From CF-13 sp035279665 (GTDB taxonomy: Bacteria > Chloroflexota > Dormibacteria > CF-121), in assembly GCA_035279665.1 (NCBI GenBank), contig DATEHI010000014.1, positions 1 through 53,358 of the forward strand: DNA of 53,358 bases. Direction: 5' to 3'. The translations under genes were made by a program, and so were the position numbers. How positions within the stretch are numbered: position 1 is the stretch's first letter; each line of letters starts with the position of its first letter. Shown piece by piece: positions 24,242-33,400 of this stretch. The notes beneath the pieces were generated by a model. It worked only from the letters and a program-made list of their open reading frames with translations. It was not told the origin of the DNA and did no database searches.

Positions 24242-25690
24242 ATGCTGCTCGTTGACAAACTCAACAAAGGCAAGCTTCCGGAAAAGCCGGACAAGGGCGA
24301 GTCCGCGCCGCCCCCCGGTTTGTCCAGCCTGGTCGTCAAGCCGCAGAACGTTGCGGCCCGTATCCCGAATGTCGACAACATCAAGAGGGCCATCCACGAG
24401 CGTTTAATCGCGGCCCTCGGCCAGAACTCAGACACCGTCAGCAGCGACGTGATCCAACGCCGCATCGCGGAGCTCACCGACGAGTACTGCGAAGAGGCCA
24501 AGCTCAAGCTCACGAAGCACGACCGCACCGAGCTCGCCGAGCTGATCATGCACGACGTCCTCGGTCTGGGTCCCCTCGAGTCCCTTCTCGAGGACCCGGA
24601 GGTCAGCGAAATCATGGTCAACGGGCCAAAGACGATCTTCGCCGAGCGCCGCGGACGCCTGGCGCAGTCCGAGCTGGTCTTCGAAAACGAACGCGAGCTT
24701 CGCCGGGTCATCGATCGGATCGTCGCCCGGATTGGACGCCGGGTCGATGAGTCCTCGCCGATGGTCGACGCCCGCCTTCCCGATGGCTCTCGGGTGAATA
24801 TCGTGATTCCCCCGCTTGCCGTGCAGGGCTCGAGCATCACCATACGGAAGTTTTCGCGTGTGCCCTACAAGGTGCAGGACCTCGTCAATTTCGGAACGCT
24901 GAACCATGACATGGCGAACTTCATCCGCGCCTGCGTTCGGTCGCGGATCAGCATGGTGGTCAGCGGTGGCACGGGTTCAGGCAAGACGACTACCCTCAAC
25001 GTGCTCTCCAACTTCATCCCGGACACCGAGCGGGTGGTGACCGTCGAGGACACCGCCGAGCTGCAGCTCCGGCAGCGCAACCTCGTGACACTGGAAGCGC
25101 GCAGCGCCAACGTCGAGGGTCGCGGCGCGATCGCGATCCGCGACCTCGTTGTCAACGCCCTGCGGATGCGGCCCGACCGCATCGTCGTCGGCGAATGCCG
25201 CTCCGCGGAAACGCTGGACATGCTCCAGGCGATGAACACCGGCCACGACGGGAGCATGACCACGGTGCACGCCAACAGCCCCAAGGACGCGATCAATCGG
25301 ATCGAGACCATGGTCATCATGGGCGGCTCGGACCTACCATTCCAGGCCATCCGCGAACAGATCGTGGGTGGCATCACCCTGCTGGTGCAGCAGGCCAGGC
25401 TCCGCGACGGACGTCGCGTCGTCACCCATATCTCCGAGATCACCGGCATCAACGGCAACCAGATTCAGCTCCAGGACATCTGCCTCTTCGACCAGACCGG
25501 GATCGACGAGGAGGGCAACGTCCTCGGGACGTTCCGCTGGACCGGCATCGTGCCGAAGCTGCTGCCGAGGCTGAAAGCCAACGGTGAAGACTTCCCCGTC
25601 GAGATCTTCGGACAGCACGGCCTCAAGGTGATCGAGGGGCAGCCCCATCACGCCGGTGGCGACGCGGCGCAGGGCGCCACGGCGGAATAA
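24242..25690 (+). CDS. cpaF: CpaF/TadA-type secretion ATPase
   Basis: The 482-aa ATPase has the N-terminal domain typical of CpaF ('YCEEAKLKLTKHDRTELAEL', 'HDVLGLGPLESLLEDPEVSE', 'IMVNGPKTIFAERRGRL'), Walker A 'GGTGSGKTTTLN' (K248), the Asp box 'VTVEDTAELQL', Walker B 'MRPDRIVVGECRSAETLDML' and the His box 'TGHDGSMTTVHANSP'. Such ATPases power Tad/Flp pilus or other type II/IV machines. No other pilus gene (tadB, tadC, flp, cpaB) is in the window. A coiled-coil GAF protein starts 3 bp after it. The N-terminal ~35 residues are a charged, Pro-rich tail. Confidence 0.93.
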   Translation: MLLVDKLNKGKLPEKPDKGESAPPPGLSSLVVKPQNVAARIPNVDNIKRAIHERLIAALGQNSDTVSSDVIQRRIAELTDEYCEEAKLKLTKHDRTELAELIMHDVLGLGPLESLLEDPEVSEIMVNGPKTIFAERRGRLAQSELVFENERELRRVIDRIVARIGRRVDESSPMVDARLPDGSRVNIVIPPLAVQGSSITIRKFSRVPYKVQDLVNFGTLNHDMANFIRACVRSRISMVVSGGTGSGKTTTLNVLSNFIPDTERVVTVEDTAELQLRQRNLVTLEARSANVEGRGAIAIRDLVVNALRMRPDRIVVGECRSAETLDMLQAMNTGHDGSMTTVHANSPKDAINRIETMVIMGGSDLPFQAIREQIVGGITLLVQQARLRDGRRVVTHISEITGINGNQIQLQDICLFDQTGIDEEGNVLGTFRWTGIVPKLLPRLKANGEDFPVEIFGQHGLKVIEGQPHHAGGDAAQGATAE

Positions 25691-25693
25691 CCG

Positions 25694-27673
25694 ATGCCGA
25701 GTTGGTCATTCACTCGGCGGCGAGAACCCGAGAAGAAGCCGGTGTTGCCGGCCCAGCCGGCGGCGTCGAAGACAACGCCCGCCACGAGCCCTCAGCCCAC
25801 GGCTTCCCAGACAGGCCCGCCGGGCCGGCGGGCAGCTGACGCGGCGTCCGATAGCCGCCCCGTACAGGTGCAACTCGAGGAAGCCACCGCGACGCAGGCC
25901 CGCCTGCGCCAGGACCTGGCCGAGCTCCTCAAGGCCCACCGTCAGCAGGGTCGGGTGCTGGAGCGGAATCAGAAACTCCTCGAGCAGACCGAAAACGATG
26001 TCATTCGGCACCGCAGCCATGCGGCGGCGCTGGAGAGCGAGGTTGCCGAGCAGCGCGACGTCGCCGACAAGCATGCTGCTCGGATCAAGGAGCTGGAGCA
26101 CATCGCCGCCTCGCACGCCACGCTGCAGACCGCCTACGAGGCATTGGATAAAGAGCGACAGGACCTGACCGCCCGCCTAACGGATGTGACGCGCAGCAGG
26201 GCCACGGTCACCGCCGATCGCGACCGCCTCGCCGGGCAGCTCGCCACGGCGCACGCGACCATCGCCTCTCGCGACGCCGAGGTTGCCGCCCTCAAGGTGG
26301 AGCAGGAGGCCGTCGAGGACCGGATCAACGGCCTGCACACCGAGATCGAGGAGCTGAAGCGCGCCAGCAGCCGGCTCAATGCTGACCTCGAGCGCGCCCT
26401 CGAGGCGCAGGCGGCGCAGCATCACCTGCAGCTGGAGTTCGACGCACTGTCCGCCCGCTGGGACGTCGCACGCGCTCAGCTGGCCGAGGCCGAGCAAGCT
26501 GTGAAGACCTCGCAGGCCACCATCAAAGCGGCCCAGCGCCTGTCATCGTCCGTCGAATGGCGCGGCGCCCTGGATGGCGTGCTCGACGCCGCGTCGGAGC
26601 TCGTTCGCTTCGAGCGTGGGACGCTGGCGCTCGTCGATGAGCTGCAGGAAGAGCTCAAGGTGGAAGCGGCTCGCAACAGCCCGATCGCGATCAGTGAGAT
26701 GTCGCGCTTCAAGGTTGGCGAGGGTATTGCCGGTTGGGCGCTGTCTCACCGCGAACCCGTCCTGGTCCGGGATAGCCGGACGGACGCGCGCTTCAAGGCA
26801 TCGGACCCCAAGCATCAGCCGCGCTCATTTGTCGCGGTCCCCTTGCTCGCGGGCAAAGAAGGTCTCGGCGTTTTGACGCTGGCCCGCTCCGCCAGCGATC
26901 CGTTCACCGATCACGACCTGCGCAACCTTGCGCGCGTTGCGACGGACGCCGCCAATGCATTGATCAATGCGCGACTGGTCGACCTCCTCAAGCAGCGAGA
27001 GGACCATCTGACCACGCTGGTTCGCAAGGCCCGCGAGCTGTCGACGGCAAACGACAGCAAGCAGGTGATCGAGTTCGTGCTCACCAGCGCCAGGGAGCTC
27101 GTGGGCGGCAAGGCAGCACTGCTGGCGCTACGAAATCACAAGACGTTGGAGCTCGAGGTGGTCGGTTCGCACGGCGTGTCGGAGGCTCTCATCGCGCAAC
27201 CGATTGCCTGGGGTGCACCGGCCGCGGGGGACGTGATGCGCACGGGCAAGCCCTGGGTGTCGCCCATCCGCGAGATGATCCCGCCGTCGCTGGTGGAGAT
27301 GGTCGAGAAGGCCGGGCTGAAGACGATCGTCTCGGTCCTCTGCGGGGAGTCGACCGCCCAGGAGGCGATGGGCGACGGCATGCTGTTGAACCGCTCCGAC
27401 GTCGAGGTCTCGGACGAGGTGAGTGGGGTTCTCAACGTCTACCACGACAACCTCACAGCGATAAAAGCTGGTGACATCGAGCAGCTCAAGGCCTTTGCCG
27501 AGCAGGCGGCGGTGGCGATCCAGAACGTGCGGCGCTGGGACCGTGTCAAAGAGCAGTTGCAGACAACGGCCTCGATGAACACCCGGCTGATGGGACGCGA
27601 GCGCTACATCAACCAGCTCCTGTTCCGCATCCAGCAGCTCGAGCAAGAGCTCGGCCGCTACAAAGCCGCCTAG
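25694..27673 (+). CDS. Coiled-coil protein with two GAF domains, coupled to CpaF-type ATPase
   Basis: The 659-aa product starts with ~50 Pro/Ala/Ser-rich residues, then a long heptad-rich coiled coil (about 55-280), then a GAF domain (about 290-430, 'MSRFKVGEGIAGWALSHREP') and a second GAF-like domain (about 440-625, 'KVRELS'-like helix then 'VVGSHGVSEALIAQPIAW' and 'GVLNVYHDNLTAIKAG'), ending in a short coil. There is no kinase, cyclase or other output domain, so it probably works by protein contact. Its start lies 3 bp after the ATPase stop. The first GAF resembles that of the nearby histidine kinase (shared FKVGEG-GW pattern). A regulator or scaffold of the ATPase is my inference. Confidence 0.8.
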   Translation: MPSWSFTRRREPEKKPVLPAQPAASKTTPATSPQPTASQTGPPGRRAADAASDSRPVQVQLEEATATQARLRQDLAELLKAHRQQGRVLERNQKLLEQTENDVIRHRSHAAALESEVAEQRDVADKHAARIKELEHIAASHATLQTAYEALDKERQDLTARLTDVTRSRATVTADRDRLAGQLATAHATIASRDAEVAALKVEQEAVEDRINGLHTEIEELKRASSRLNADLERALEAQAAQHHLQLEFDALSARWDVARAQLAEAEQAVKTSQATIKAAQRLSSSVEWRGALDGVLDAASELVRFERGTLALVDELQEELKVEAARNSPIAISEMSRFKVGEGIAGWALSHREPVLVRDSRTDARFKASDPKHQPRSFVAVPLLAGKEGLGVLTLARSASDPFTDHDLRNLARVATDAANALINARLVDLLKQREDHLTTLVRKARELSTANDSKQVIEFVLTSARELVGGKAALLALRNHKTLELEVVGSHGVSEALIAQPIAWGAPAAGDVMRTGKPWVSPIREMIPPSLVEMVEKAGLKTIVSVLCGESTAQEAMGDGMLLNRSDVEVSDEVSGVLNVYHDNLTAIKAGDIEQLKAFAEQAAVAIQNVRRWDRVKEQLQTTASMNTRLMGRERYINQLLFRIQQLEQELGRYKAA

Positions 27674-27708
27674 CCGCCTGATCACCGTTCGCTAGCATTC
27701 GACGTGCC

Positions 27709-28698
27709 ATGTCGGAGCGCGCATCGGATGTCCTCGTGTCGGCGCTCTCGCGCACGTTTTTCGTTCCCGAGCGCGAGGCCGGCCTGCGCGCCGCGATCGG
27801 CAGCCTCTTTCGCCGAAAGACGCGCGCGAGTCGCGCGGTCGACGCCATCTCATTCGAAATCAAACCGGGCGAAATCGTCGGCTTCCTGGGGCCAAATGGA
27901 GCGGGCAAGACGACGACCCTCAAAATGCTCTCCGGCCTTCTGTTTCCCACCAGCGGCGAGGCCCGCGTGCTTGGTCATATTCCGTGGCGACGGGAACGGG
28001 ATTTTCTCAGCGGGATCACGCTCGTCATGGGCAACCGCAGCCAGTTGCAGTGGGACCTGCCCGCTCTCGACTCGTTCGAACTGAATCGGGCGATCTACCG
28101 CTTGCGCCGCGACGACTTCATGGCCATACGGGACGAGATGATCGAGCTGCTCGAGGTCGCCGACGTGGTCCGCAAGCCGGTGCGCAACCTCTCCCTCGGG
28201 GAACGCATGAAAGTGGAAATGGTGGGCTCACTGCTCCACCGCCCCCGCGTGCTCTTTCTCGACGAGCCGACCATCGGCCTCGACGTGACCATGCAGAAGC
28301 GCGTGCGCTCCTTCATCGCCGAGTACAACCGGCGCTATGGGGCCACCGTACTGCTCACCAGCCACTACATGGCCGACGTCGTGGCGCTCTGCCGGCGGGT
28401 GATCGTGATTCACCACGGGCGAGTGCTCTTCGACGGCGACCTGACGGGCCTTGCGGATCGCTTTGCCGCCTACAAGACGATCAACGTTACCCTTGCCGAC
28501 GCTTCGGCACCGCTCGATTCCTACGGTGAGGTCATGGAGCGGGATGGCTATCGGGTGAAACTGCGGGTGGCGAGGGCGGAGGTGTCACGCATCGCCGCGC
28601 GCTTGCTCAGCGAGCAGCAGGTCACCGACCTGACGATCGAAGAGCCGCCCATCGAGGACGTGATCGAGCTCGTCTTCGCCAACGAGCCAACGGCATGA
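27709..28698 (+). CDS. ABC-2 exporter ATP-binding protein
   Basis: The 329-aa protein has Walker A 'GPNGAGKTTTLKMLSGL', the signature 'NLSLGERMKVEMVGSLLHRP', Walker B 'RVLFLDEPTIGLD' and the switch 'LLTSHYMADVVALC'. The long C-terminus is that of ABC-2 exporters. The Q-loop region 'LVMGNRSQLQWDLPALDSF' is typical of the branch that pairs with two different DUF990-like permeases. TAGCAT ends 10 nt before the ATG with no SD. It overlaps the first permease by 4 nt. Confidence 0.93.
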   Translation: MSERASDVLVSALSRTFFVPEREAGLRAAIGSLFRRKTRASRAVDAISFEIKPGEIVGFLGPNGAGKTTTLKMLSGLLFPTSGEARVLGHIPWRRERDFLSGITLVMGNRSQLQWDLPALDSFELNRAIYRLRRDDFMAIRDEMIELLEVADVVRKPVRNLSLGERMKVEMVGSLLHRPRVLFLDEPTIGLDVTMQKRVRSFIAEYNRRYGATVLLTSHYMADVVALCRRVIVIHHGRVLFDGDLTGLADRFAAYKTINVTLADASAPLDSYGEVMERDGYRVKLRVARAEVSRIAARLLSEQQVTDLTIEEPPIEDVIELVFANEPTA

Positions 28699-29537
28699 CG
28701 GTCGCTGCTCCTGTTCGCAGCCGGCCGTCGCCGCTGCGCGCGATGATCGATTTCTACCTCACGATGATGCGGACCGCGATCCAGACCCAGTTCCAGTACC
28801 GGGCTGCAACCTATATGTACCTGCTCGGGATGGTCGCCGAGCCCGTGATCTACCTCGTGGTCTGGACGACCATCGCTCGATCCCACGGCGGCGAGGTTGC
28901 GGGCATCAGCGCAGGTGGGTTCGCCGCCTACTACATCGTGTGGACCCTGGTCCGCAATGTGAACATCGTCTTCACGCCGTACGGCTGGGAGGGGCGGATT
29001 CGCGAGGGGCAGCTCTCTGGCCAGCTGTTGCGCCCGTTGCACCCGATTCACTACGACATAGCCGACTTCGCCGGCGGCAAGGTCATCTGGGTATTGTTCT
29101 ACCTCCCGATCGCGGTCGGACTGACGCTCGTCTTCAAGCCGACCTTCGACCTCACGCCGCTGGGACTCGTCGTGTTTTTCCCGGCGATCGTGGGCGCCTA
29201 CCTGATTCGCACCATGAACCTCTGGCTGCTGGGGATGGTGACCTTCTGGACCACGCGGGGCAGCGCCATTTTCGAGACCTATATCATGGCCGAGCTTCTT
29301 CTTTCCGGTCGCCTCGTCCCCTTGCAGCTGATGCCGGCCTGGGTCCAGGGAATTGCGAACTGGCTTCCGTTCAAGTGGACCTTCTTTTTTCCCATCGAGG
29401 TCCTCGTCGGACATCAGTCCGCGACGTCGCTCTTGATCGGCCTTGGCATGCAGGTCTTCTGGACGACGGTAGGTGCGGGTCTGGTGTGGCTCCTCTGGCG
29501 CGCCTCGGTGCGGCACTACACCGCGGTGGGCAACTGA
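28695..29537 (+). CDS. ABC-2 exporter permease, first subunit
   Basis: The 280-aa product has about six membrane helices and the DUF990-like pattern 'MMRTAIQTQFQYRAATYMYL', 'FAAYYIVWTLVRNVN', 'IREGQLSGQLLRPLHPIHYD', 'WLPFKWTFFFPIEVLVG'. It forms the transmembrane part with the second permease. The substrate is not readable; systems of this layout export drugs, viologens or unknown lipophilic compounds. The ATG overlaps the ATPase stop (ATGA) and its own stop overlaps the next start by 1 nt. Confidence 0.9.
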   Translation: MTVAAPVRSRPSPLRAMIDFYLTMMRTAIQTQFQYRAATYMYLLGMVAEPVIYLVVWTTIARSHGGEVAGISAGGFAAYYIVWTLVRNVNIVFTPYGWEGRIREGQLSGQLLRPLHPIHYDIADFAGGKVIWVLFYLPIAVGLTLVFKPTFDLTPLGLVVFFPAIVGAYLIRTMNLWLLGMVTFWTTRGSAIFETYIMAELLLSGRLVPLQLMPAWVQGIANWLPFKWTFFFPIEVLVGHQSATSLLIGLGMQVFWTTVGAGLVWLLWRASVRHYTAVGN

Positions 29538-30325
29538 TGCCCCGTCCTCTCGCCGTCGCCTGGCTCTACGTTCGGATCGGGGCCATGAACGAGCTTCAGT
29601 ACCGCGCCAACTTTATCGTCGCGCTTTTCCAGGCGCTGCTCGCGCTTGCGGTCGCCCTTGTCGTGCTCAGTCTCGTCTACGCTCATACGACCGAGCTCAA
29701 CGGCTGGACGCAACCACAGCTCCTCTGCCTGCTCGGAATCCAGATCTTGATGGGGGGCGTGATCAACGCGGTGATCCAGCCCAACATGGAACGGCTGATG
29801 GAGGAGATTGGCGACGGGAAATTGGACCATGCCCTGACCAAGCCTGAGGACGCGCAACTGCTCGTCAGCGTCCGCGAGTTGCGCATCTGGCGGACGATCG
29901 ACCTCATCACGGGTGCGGCCGTCATCGGCGTCGGCCTCACCCAGCTCCATCGCAGCATGGCGGTCGGCGACTGGCTGGCGTTCGGGCTGCTCCTTTTGCT
30001 CGGCGCGGCAATGATGTACTGCTTCCTGCTCATCCTGACCACCGGTGCCTTCTGGGTTGTCCGAATGGGGTTTCTACCGGACTTGTTCGAAGGCGTGTAT
30101 CAGACCGGGCGCTGGCCGATCGGCATCTATCCGGACTGGCTCCGCTACTCGCTGACCTTCCTGGTCCCGATTGGATTTGCCATCACCGTTCCGGCCGAAG
30201 CACTAACCTCTCGGCTTCAGGGGAACACCGTCCTGTTCGCGACCGGCTTTGCGATCGTGCTGCTTACGGTCAGCCGTTGGTTCTGGCGGCGCGGGCTGCG
30301 ACGTTATTCGGGCGCTTCGGCCTGA
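29537..30325 (+). CDS. ABC-2 exporter permease, second subunit
   Basis: From the ATG at 29537 (TGATG overlap with the preceding stop) the product is 262 aa with six membrane helices, beginning 'WLYVRIGAMNELQYRANFIV' and containing 'IGDGKLDHALTKPEDAQLL' and 'YQTGRWPIGIYPDWLRYSLT'. It resembles the first permease in topology but not closely in sequence, as usual for heterodimeric ABC-2 exporters. A longer open frame upstream is only the shadow of the first permease. Confidence 0.9.
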   Translation: MPRPLAVAWLYVRIGAMNELQYRANFIVALFQALLALAVALVVLSLVYAHTTELNGWTQPQLLCLLGIQILMGGVINAVIQPNMERLMEEIGDGKLDHALTKPEDAQLLVSVRELRIWRTIDLITGAAVIGVGLTQLHRSMAVGDWLAFGLLLLLGAAMMYCFLLILTTGAFWVVRMGFLPDLFEGVYQTGRWPIGIYPDWLRYSLTFLVPIGFAITVPAEALTSRLQGNTVLFATGFAIVLLTVSRWFWRRGLRRYSGASA

Positions 30326-30341
30326 GTCCGATGGTCCACTG

Positions 30342-31592
30342 ATGCTCGGGGGAAGCCGCCTATGGCGGCACGCAGACTTCGTCAAGCTCTGGGCCGGCCA
30401 GACCATCAGCGTCGTGGGAAGCCAGGTCACCGCCCTGGCATTGCCGACCATCGCCATTCTCCTGTTGCACGCGACCCCCGCGCAGGTTGGGCTACTGGCC
30501 GCTCTCGAGCGGGTCGCCTTCCCCGTCCTGGCCCTGTTCGTGGGCGTGTGGATCGACCGCGTCCGCCGCCGCCCGCTCATGATCGCCGCCGACGCGCTGC
30601 GCGCCGCGGCCCTGATTTCGATTCCCCTGGCCGGTGCCGTTGGGACGCTGACGCTGCTCCAGCTCTACGTGGTGGCCGCCATTCTGGGCGTTGGCACGGT
30701 GATCTTTGACATCGGCTATCTCGCCTATGTTCCGACTTTGGCCGGCCGTGCCGACCTGCTGGAAGCCAACACCAAGCTCGAAGTAAGTCACTCCGGCTCC
30801 TACCTGGCCGGACCGGCTCTGGCCGGAGGGTTGATCCAGCTGGTGGGCGCGGCACAGGCGATGCTGGCCGACGCCATCTCGTTCCTGGTGTCGGTCGCCA
30901 CAATTTCGTGGATCCGCCAGACCGAGCCATCGCCCCGCCTCGAGGGCCATCCGCGGCTGGGCGTCCTGGCCGAGATTCGGGTCGGTCTCCGGTTAGTCTT
31001 CGGCAATCCAATCCTACGAAGCATGGCCCTCCTGCTGACCGTCGGGGCCGTGGGATTCCACCTGGCCGAACCGGCGTTTTATCTGTTCGCGTACCGAAAC
31101 CTGGGGCTCAGCCCGGGGGCGCTGGGGCTGGTCTTTGCCGCAGGCGGCGTGGGCGCGGTGATCGGAGCGTTCCTGGTAGGTACCGTGATCCGCCGTCTCG
31201 GGTTGGGTGCCACCCTGGCCGTCACCATCGCAGGGGTCGCAGCGGGTTTCCTCATATGGCCGCTGGCGCTGATTGTCCTGCCACTCGCCACCCTGGTGTG
31301 CGCCGAGTTCCTGGTAGGGGTCTGCGATTCGATCTACAACGTTAGCCAGGTCAGCTTGCGACAGTCGGTGACGCCGGACGACTTGCAAGGCCGCATGACG
31401 GCCACCCTGCGCACCATGTTCTGGGGGGCGTGGCCGCTGGCCAACTTCGCGGGTGGGATCCTGGCGGGCGCGGTGGGCGCGCCCTTAACCATCGTGACAG
31501 GCGGTCTGATCGGAATGGCTTCCGCGTTGATCGTGGTCTTCGGACCACTGGGCCGGCTCCGACAGCAACCGGGCGTCGCGGGCTATCGGTAG
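30342..31592 (+). CDS. Major facilitator superfamily exporter
   Basis: The 416-aa product has about 12 hydrophobic segments and the MFS_3 (enterobactin exporter-like) pattern: 'LWRHADFVKLWAGQTISVVG' at the start, the loop 2-3 motif 'VGVWIDRVRRRPLMIAADAL', 'ANTKLEVSHSGSYLAGPALAG' and 'VSLRQSVTPDDLQGRM'. It lies 16 bp after the ABC exporter operon and may be co-transcribed. Substrate unknown. The ATG at 30342 is preferred because the first helix follows directly. Confidence 0.9.
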   Translation: MLGGSRLWRHADFVKLWAGQTISVVGSQVTALALPTIAILLLHATPAQVGLLAALERVAFPVLALFVGVWIDRVRRRPLMIAADALRAAALISIPLAGAVGTLTLLQLYVVAAILGVGTVIFDIGYLAYVPTLAGRADLLEANTKLEVSHSGSYLAGPALAGGLIQLVGAAQAMLADAISFLVSVATISWIRQTEPSPRLEGHPRLGVLAEIRVGLRLVFGNPILRSMALLLTVGAVGFHLAEPAFYLFAYRNLGLSPGALGLVFAAGGVGAVIGAFLVGTVIRRLGLGATLAVTIAGVAAGFLIWPLALIVLPLATLVCAEFLVGVCDSIYNVSQVSLRQSVTPDDLQGRMTATLRTMFWGAWPLANFAGGILAGAVGAPLTIVTGGLIGMASALIVVFGPLGRLRQQPGVAGYR

Positions 31593-31604
31593 CCGCGCTT
31601 TCGG

Positions 31605-31970
31605 CTAACCGGTCAGGCGTCTCCGTCTTTTGCCGGCGATGTTGAGTCGGCCCAGGATGAACGCATCGAGGACGCGGTGCGAGGCGATGACGCCGTCGCC
31701 AACGCGGCGGGATCCCTTACGCCGGTCGGCCTTGAGATCGATCAAGTACTTCTCCTGCTGTGCCCACACCATCTCGATCAGGCGGCTGAAGCTGGTGCCG
31801 TCCTCGACCGTGATGCCTTCCTTCTCGATCCGGGCTTTGACCGCCTCGGGCAAGGTCTTGGCCTCGGCGAGGTTCAGCCGCTCCAGCGCTTCCAGCAGGT
31901 CGTCGAGCCGTCGGAGGTGGTAGCGGCGCTCCGCCTCGTTGCCGTACGCGTGAGGTGCTGATGCGTCCAA
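31605..31970 (-). CDS. Conserved-looking helical protein of unknown function, 121 aa
   Basis: A TTG start with a strong SD (GAGGAGG, 5 nt before) opens a charged, mostly helical protein: 'AERRYHLRRLDDLLEALERL', 'LPEAVKARIEKEGI', 'FSRLIEMVWAQQEKYLIDLK' and a very basic C-terminus (KRRRRLTG), so nucleic-acid or membrane-surface contact is possible. No family recognised. It follows the NIF3-like gene by 20 bp on the same strand and converges with the MFS gene. Confidence 0.7.
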   Translation of the reverse strand: MDASAPHAYGNEAERRYHLRRLDDLLEALERLNLAEAKTLPEAVKARIEKEGITVEDGTSFSRLIEMVWAQQEKYLIDLKADRRKGSRRVGDGVIASHRVLDAFILGRLNIAGKRRRRLTG

Positions 31971-31990
31971 GCGGTCCTCCTCGTGGTGGT

Positions 31991-32815
31991 CTACGGTCGT
32001 ATAACTCCGGAGCCCGCGATAACTTCGATTCCCTGTGTCTCCAGCGCATCGATCACCCGATTCATCCCGATGGAGTCGCTGGGAATGTGGCCGGTGATCA
32101 CCAGGTTCGCTGTGGGCCGCTGCAGCTCCTCCAGCTCCCTCAGGTCCCGCTCGTCGATGTGCATCGCCAGGATGGTATCAATGCCGTGCTCATAATACGT
32201 GCGATAGACGGGTGCGCCACCATTGGTTCCGGCCGCCATCTGGACGACCCAGCGTCCAACCGGGTTTTGGGCCCTCCCCAGCCAGAGCTCCGGCTGCACC
32301 AGCGAGGCCTCCATTTCCGGGATCGTTTTGAGCTCGCCCAGGAGGCCGCCGGCGGTCGTCGCCCCCGCGCCGACCACACGGCCGACGAAGTCGATGAAGA
32401 ACTGGCGCCCGATCAGGTCGGCGGCGAGGTGGATATTCATCATCGGCATCTCCAACCGGCGGGCTGCATCCACCACGCGGTCGTAGTTGGCGGAGTGCAG
32501 GCTGTGGGCCACGGGTCGCTGACGGGCCAGCGTCATCTCGTGCGCGACCTCGGCCGGGATCCCGGCGGCCCGCATCTGGGATTCGTGGCCTTCGATCACC
32601 CTGGCCAGGCCGAGGCGGGCATGAGAACCGATCGGGTGGTGGGCGATCACTCCGTCAGCGCCGAGCGCCCGGGCCAGGAGCAGCTCGCCGATGTCGATGT
32701 CGATTCCGACGAAGACCAGCCGCACCTCACCGTCGAGATAGACTTGCGAGTCGGGCGGCGTCTGGGCGCAGCCCGCGAGGCGATTGGCGGTCGCCATGAT
32801 CTCGCTGAGCCGCAC
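31991..32815 (-). CDS. NIF3-like dinuclear metal center protein
   Basis: The 274-aa product has NIF3 family marks: 'VRLVFVGIDIDIGELLLARA' and 'LGADGVIAHHPIG' at the N-terminal metal site, an internal helical insertion, and 'NLVITGHIPSDSIGMNRVI' near the C-terminus. NIF3 proteins form toroidal hexamers with two metals per subunit; their substrate is uncertain. GATAAT (32822-32827 on the opposite strand) ends 6 nt before the GTG start and no SD is seen, so it appears leaderless. Confidence 0.82.
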   Translation of the reverse strand: MRLSEIMATANRLAGCAQTPPDSQVYLDGEVRLVFVGIDIDIGELLLARALGADGVIAHHPIGSHARLGLARVIEGHESQMRAAGIPAEVAHEMTLARQRPVAHSLHSANYDRVVDAARRLEMPMMNIHLAADLIGRQFFIDFVGRVVGAGATTAGGLLGELKTIPEMEASLVQPELWLGRAQNPVGRWVVQMAAGTNGGAPVYRTYYEHGIDTILAMHIDERDLRELEELQRPTANLVITGHIPSDSIGMNRVIDALETQGIEVIAGSGVIRP

Positions 32816-32821
32816 TCCGGC

Positions 32822-32883
32822 ATTATCCCCCCCGCCTCTTCCTCCGCCGCTCGCGGGGGAGGGGCGTTAAGGCGAATTAGAAT
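32822..32883. promoter_or_regulatory. Divergent leaderless promoters of NIF3-like gene and small-protein operon
   Basis: GATAAT (minus strand, 32822-32827) ends 6 nt before the NIF3-like GTG, and TAGAAT (plus strand, 32878-32883) ends 6 nt before the GTG at 32890. Between them is a C/G-rich tract containing a partial palindrome (CGCGGGGGAGG with CCTCTTCCTCC-like partners). Confidence 0.5.
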
Positions 32884-32889
32884 CCGTCC

Positions 32890-33255
32890 GTGCCGGCCAA
32901 TTCGGGGACCGATCGTCGGGGCGGCGAAGGCGGGTTCGCCCCAACCTTCAAGGAAGCGGTGGGTCGCTGGCGTCGCCGCCATCGACACCCCGGGCCCAAC
33001 GAAACCTGGTTCGCCGTGCATTACCGAGTCGGTTGGCTGGTGGAGCGCCTGTCGTTGCTGGAGAGCATCCACCTCCTTCGCCAGGGCCTGGACGTCCGGT
33101 CACTGGCGGCGGAACGCCCGGCGCGGCGGAAAAAGGGTGAGTCAAGCGCTGATGACGCGCATCCCGACGACGCCAACCCCCTCGATGTCGAAGACGAACC
33201 TGCCGACGCCCTGGCGACGACCGAGACAGGCACACCGCCCGGCGATGCCCGATAA
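32890..33255 (+). CDS. Small charged protein of unknown function, 121 aa
   Basis: A GTG start lies 6 nt after TAGAAT. The central part is amphipathic helical ('TWFAVHYRVGWLVERLSLLE', 'IHLLRQGLDVRSLAAE'), flanked by a basic N-terminus (GRWRRRHRH) and a low-complexity acidic tail (DDAHPDDANPLDVEDEP). No family recognised. It is the first of four overlapping or close genes (this one, a 51-aa membrane peptide, a deoxyribosyltransferase-like protein, then mog). Confidence 0.6.
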   Translation: MPANSGTDRRGGEGGFAPTFKEAVGRWRRRHRHPGPNETWFAVHYRVGWLVERLSLLESIHLLRQGLDVRSLAAERPARRKKGESSADDAHPDDANPLDVEDEPADALATTETGTPPGDAR

Positions 33256-33400
33256 TCCGCCCATGCGGCGCTTTCGGCCGCGCTGGCTCAGTGCGCTCCT
33301 TGGTGGCATCATCCTGCCGTTTGACCCCGTGCTCGGCATGGTGATGCTTATGGTCGGGTTGTTGCCCAAGCGAAGGACCGCTCCCAGAGTCCTGAAGTGA
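33245..33400 (+). CDS. 51-aa membrane peptide
   Basis: An ATG inside the last codons of the preceding gene (11-nt overlap) opens 51 codons: basic start (RRFRPRW), one hydrophobic hairpin-like stretch 'LSALLGGIILPFDPVLGMVM' with a central Pro, then basic PKRRTAPRVLK. It overlaps the next GTG start by 4 nt. The tight coupling on both sides supports translation. Function unknown. Confidence 0.55.
   Translation: MPDNPPMRRFRPRWLSALLGGIILPFDPVLGMVMLMVGLLPKRRTAPRVLK

Noticed and set aside
28940..29536. Upstream extension of the second ABC permease
   Set aside because: This part of the frame overlaps the first permease out of frame and is Pro/Arg-rich; the ATG at 29537 overlapping the preceding stop is the natural start.
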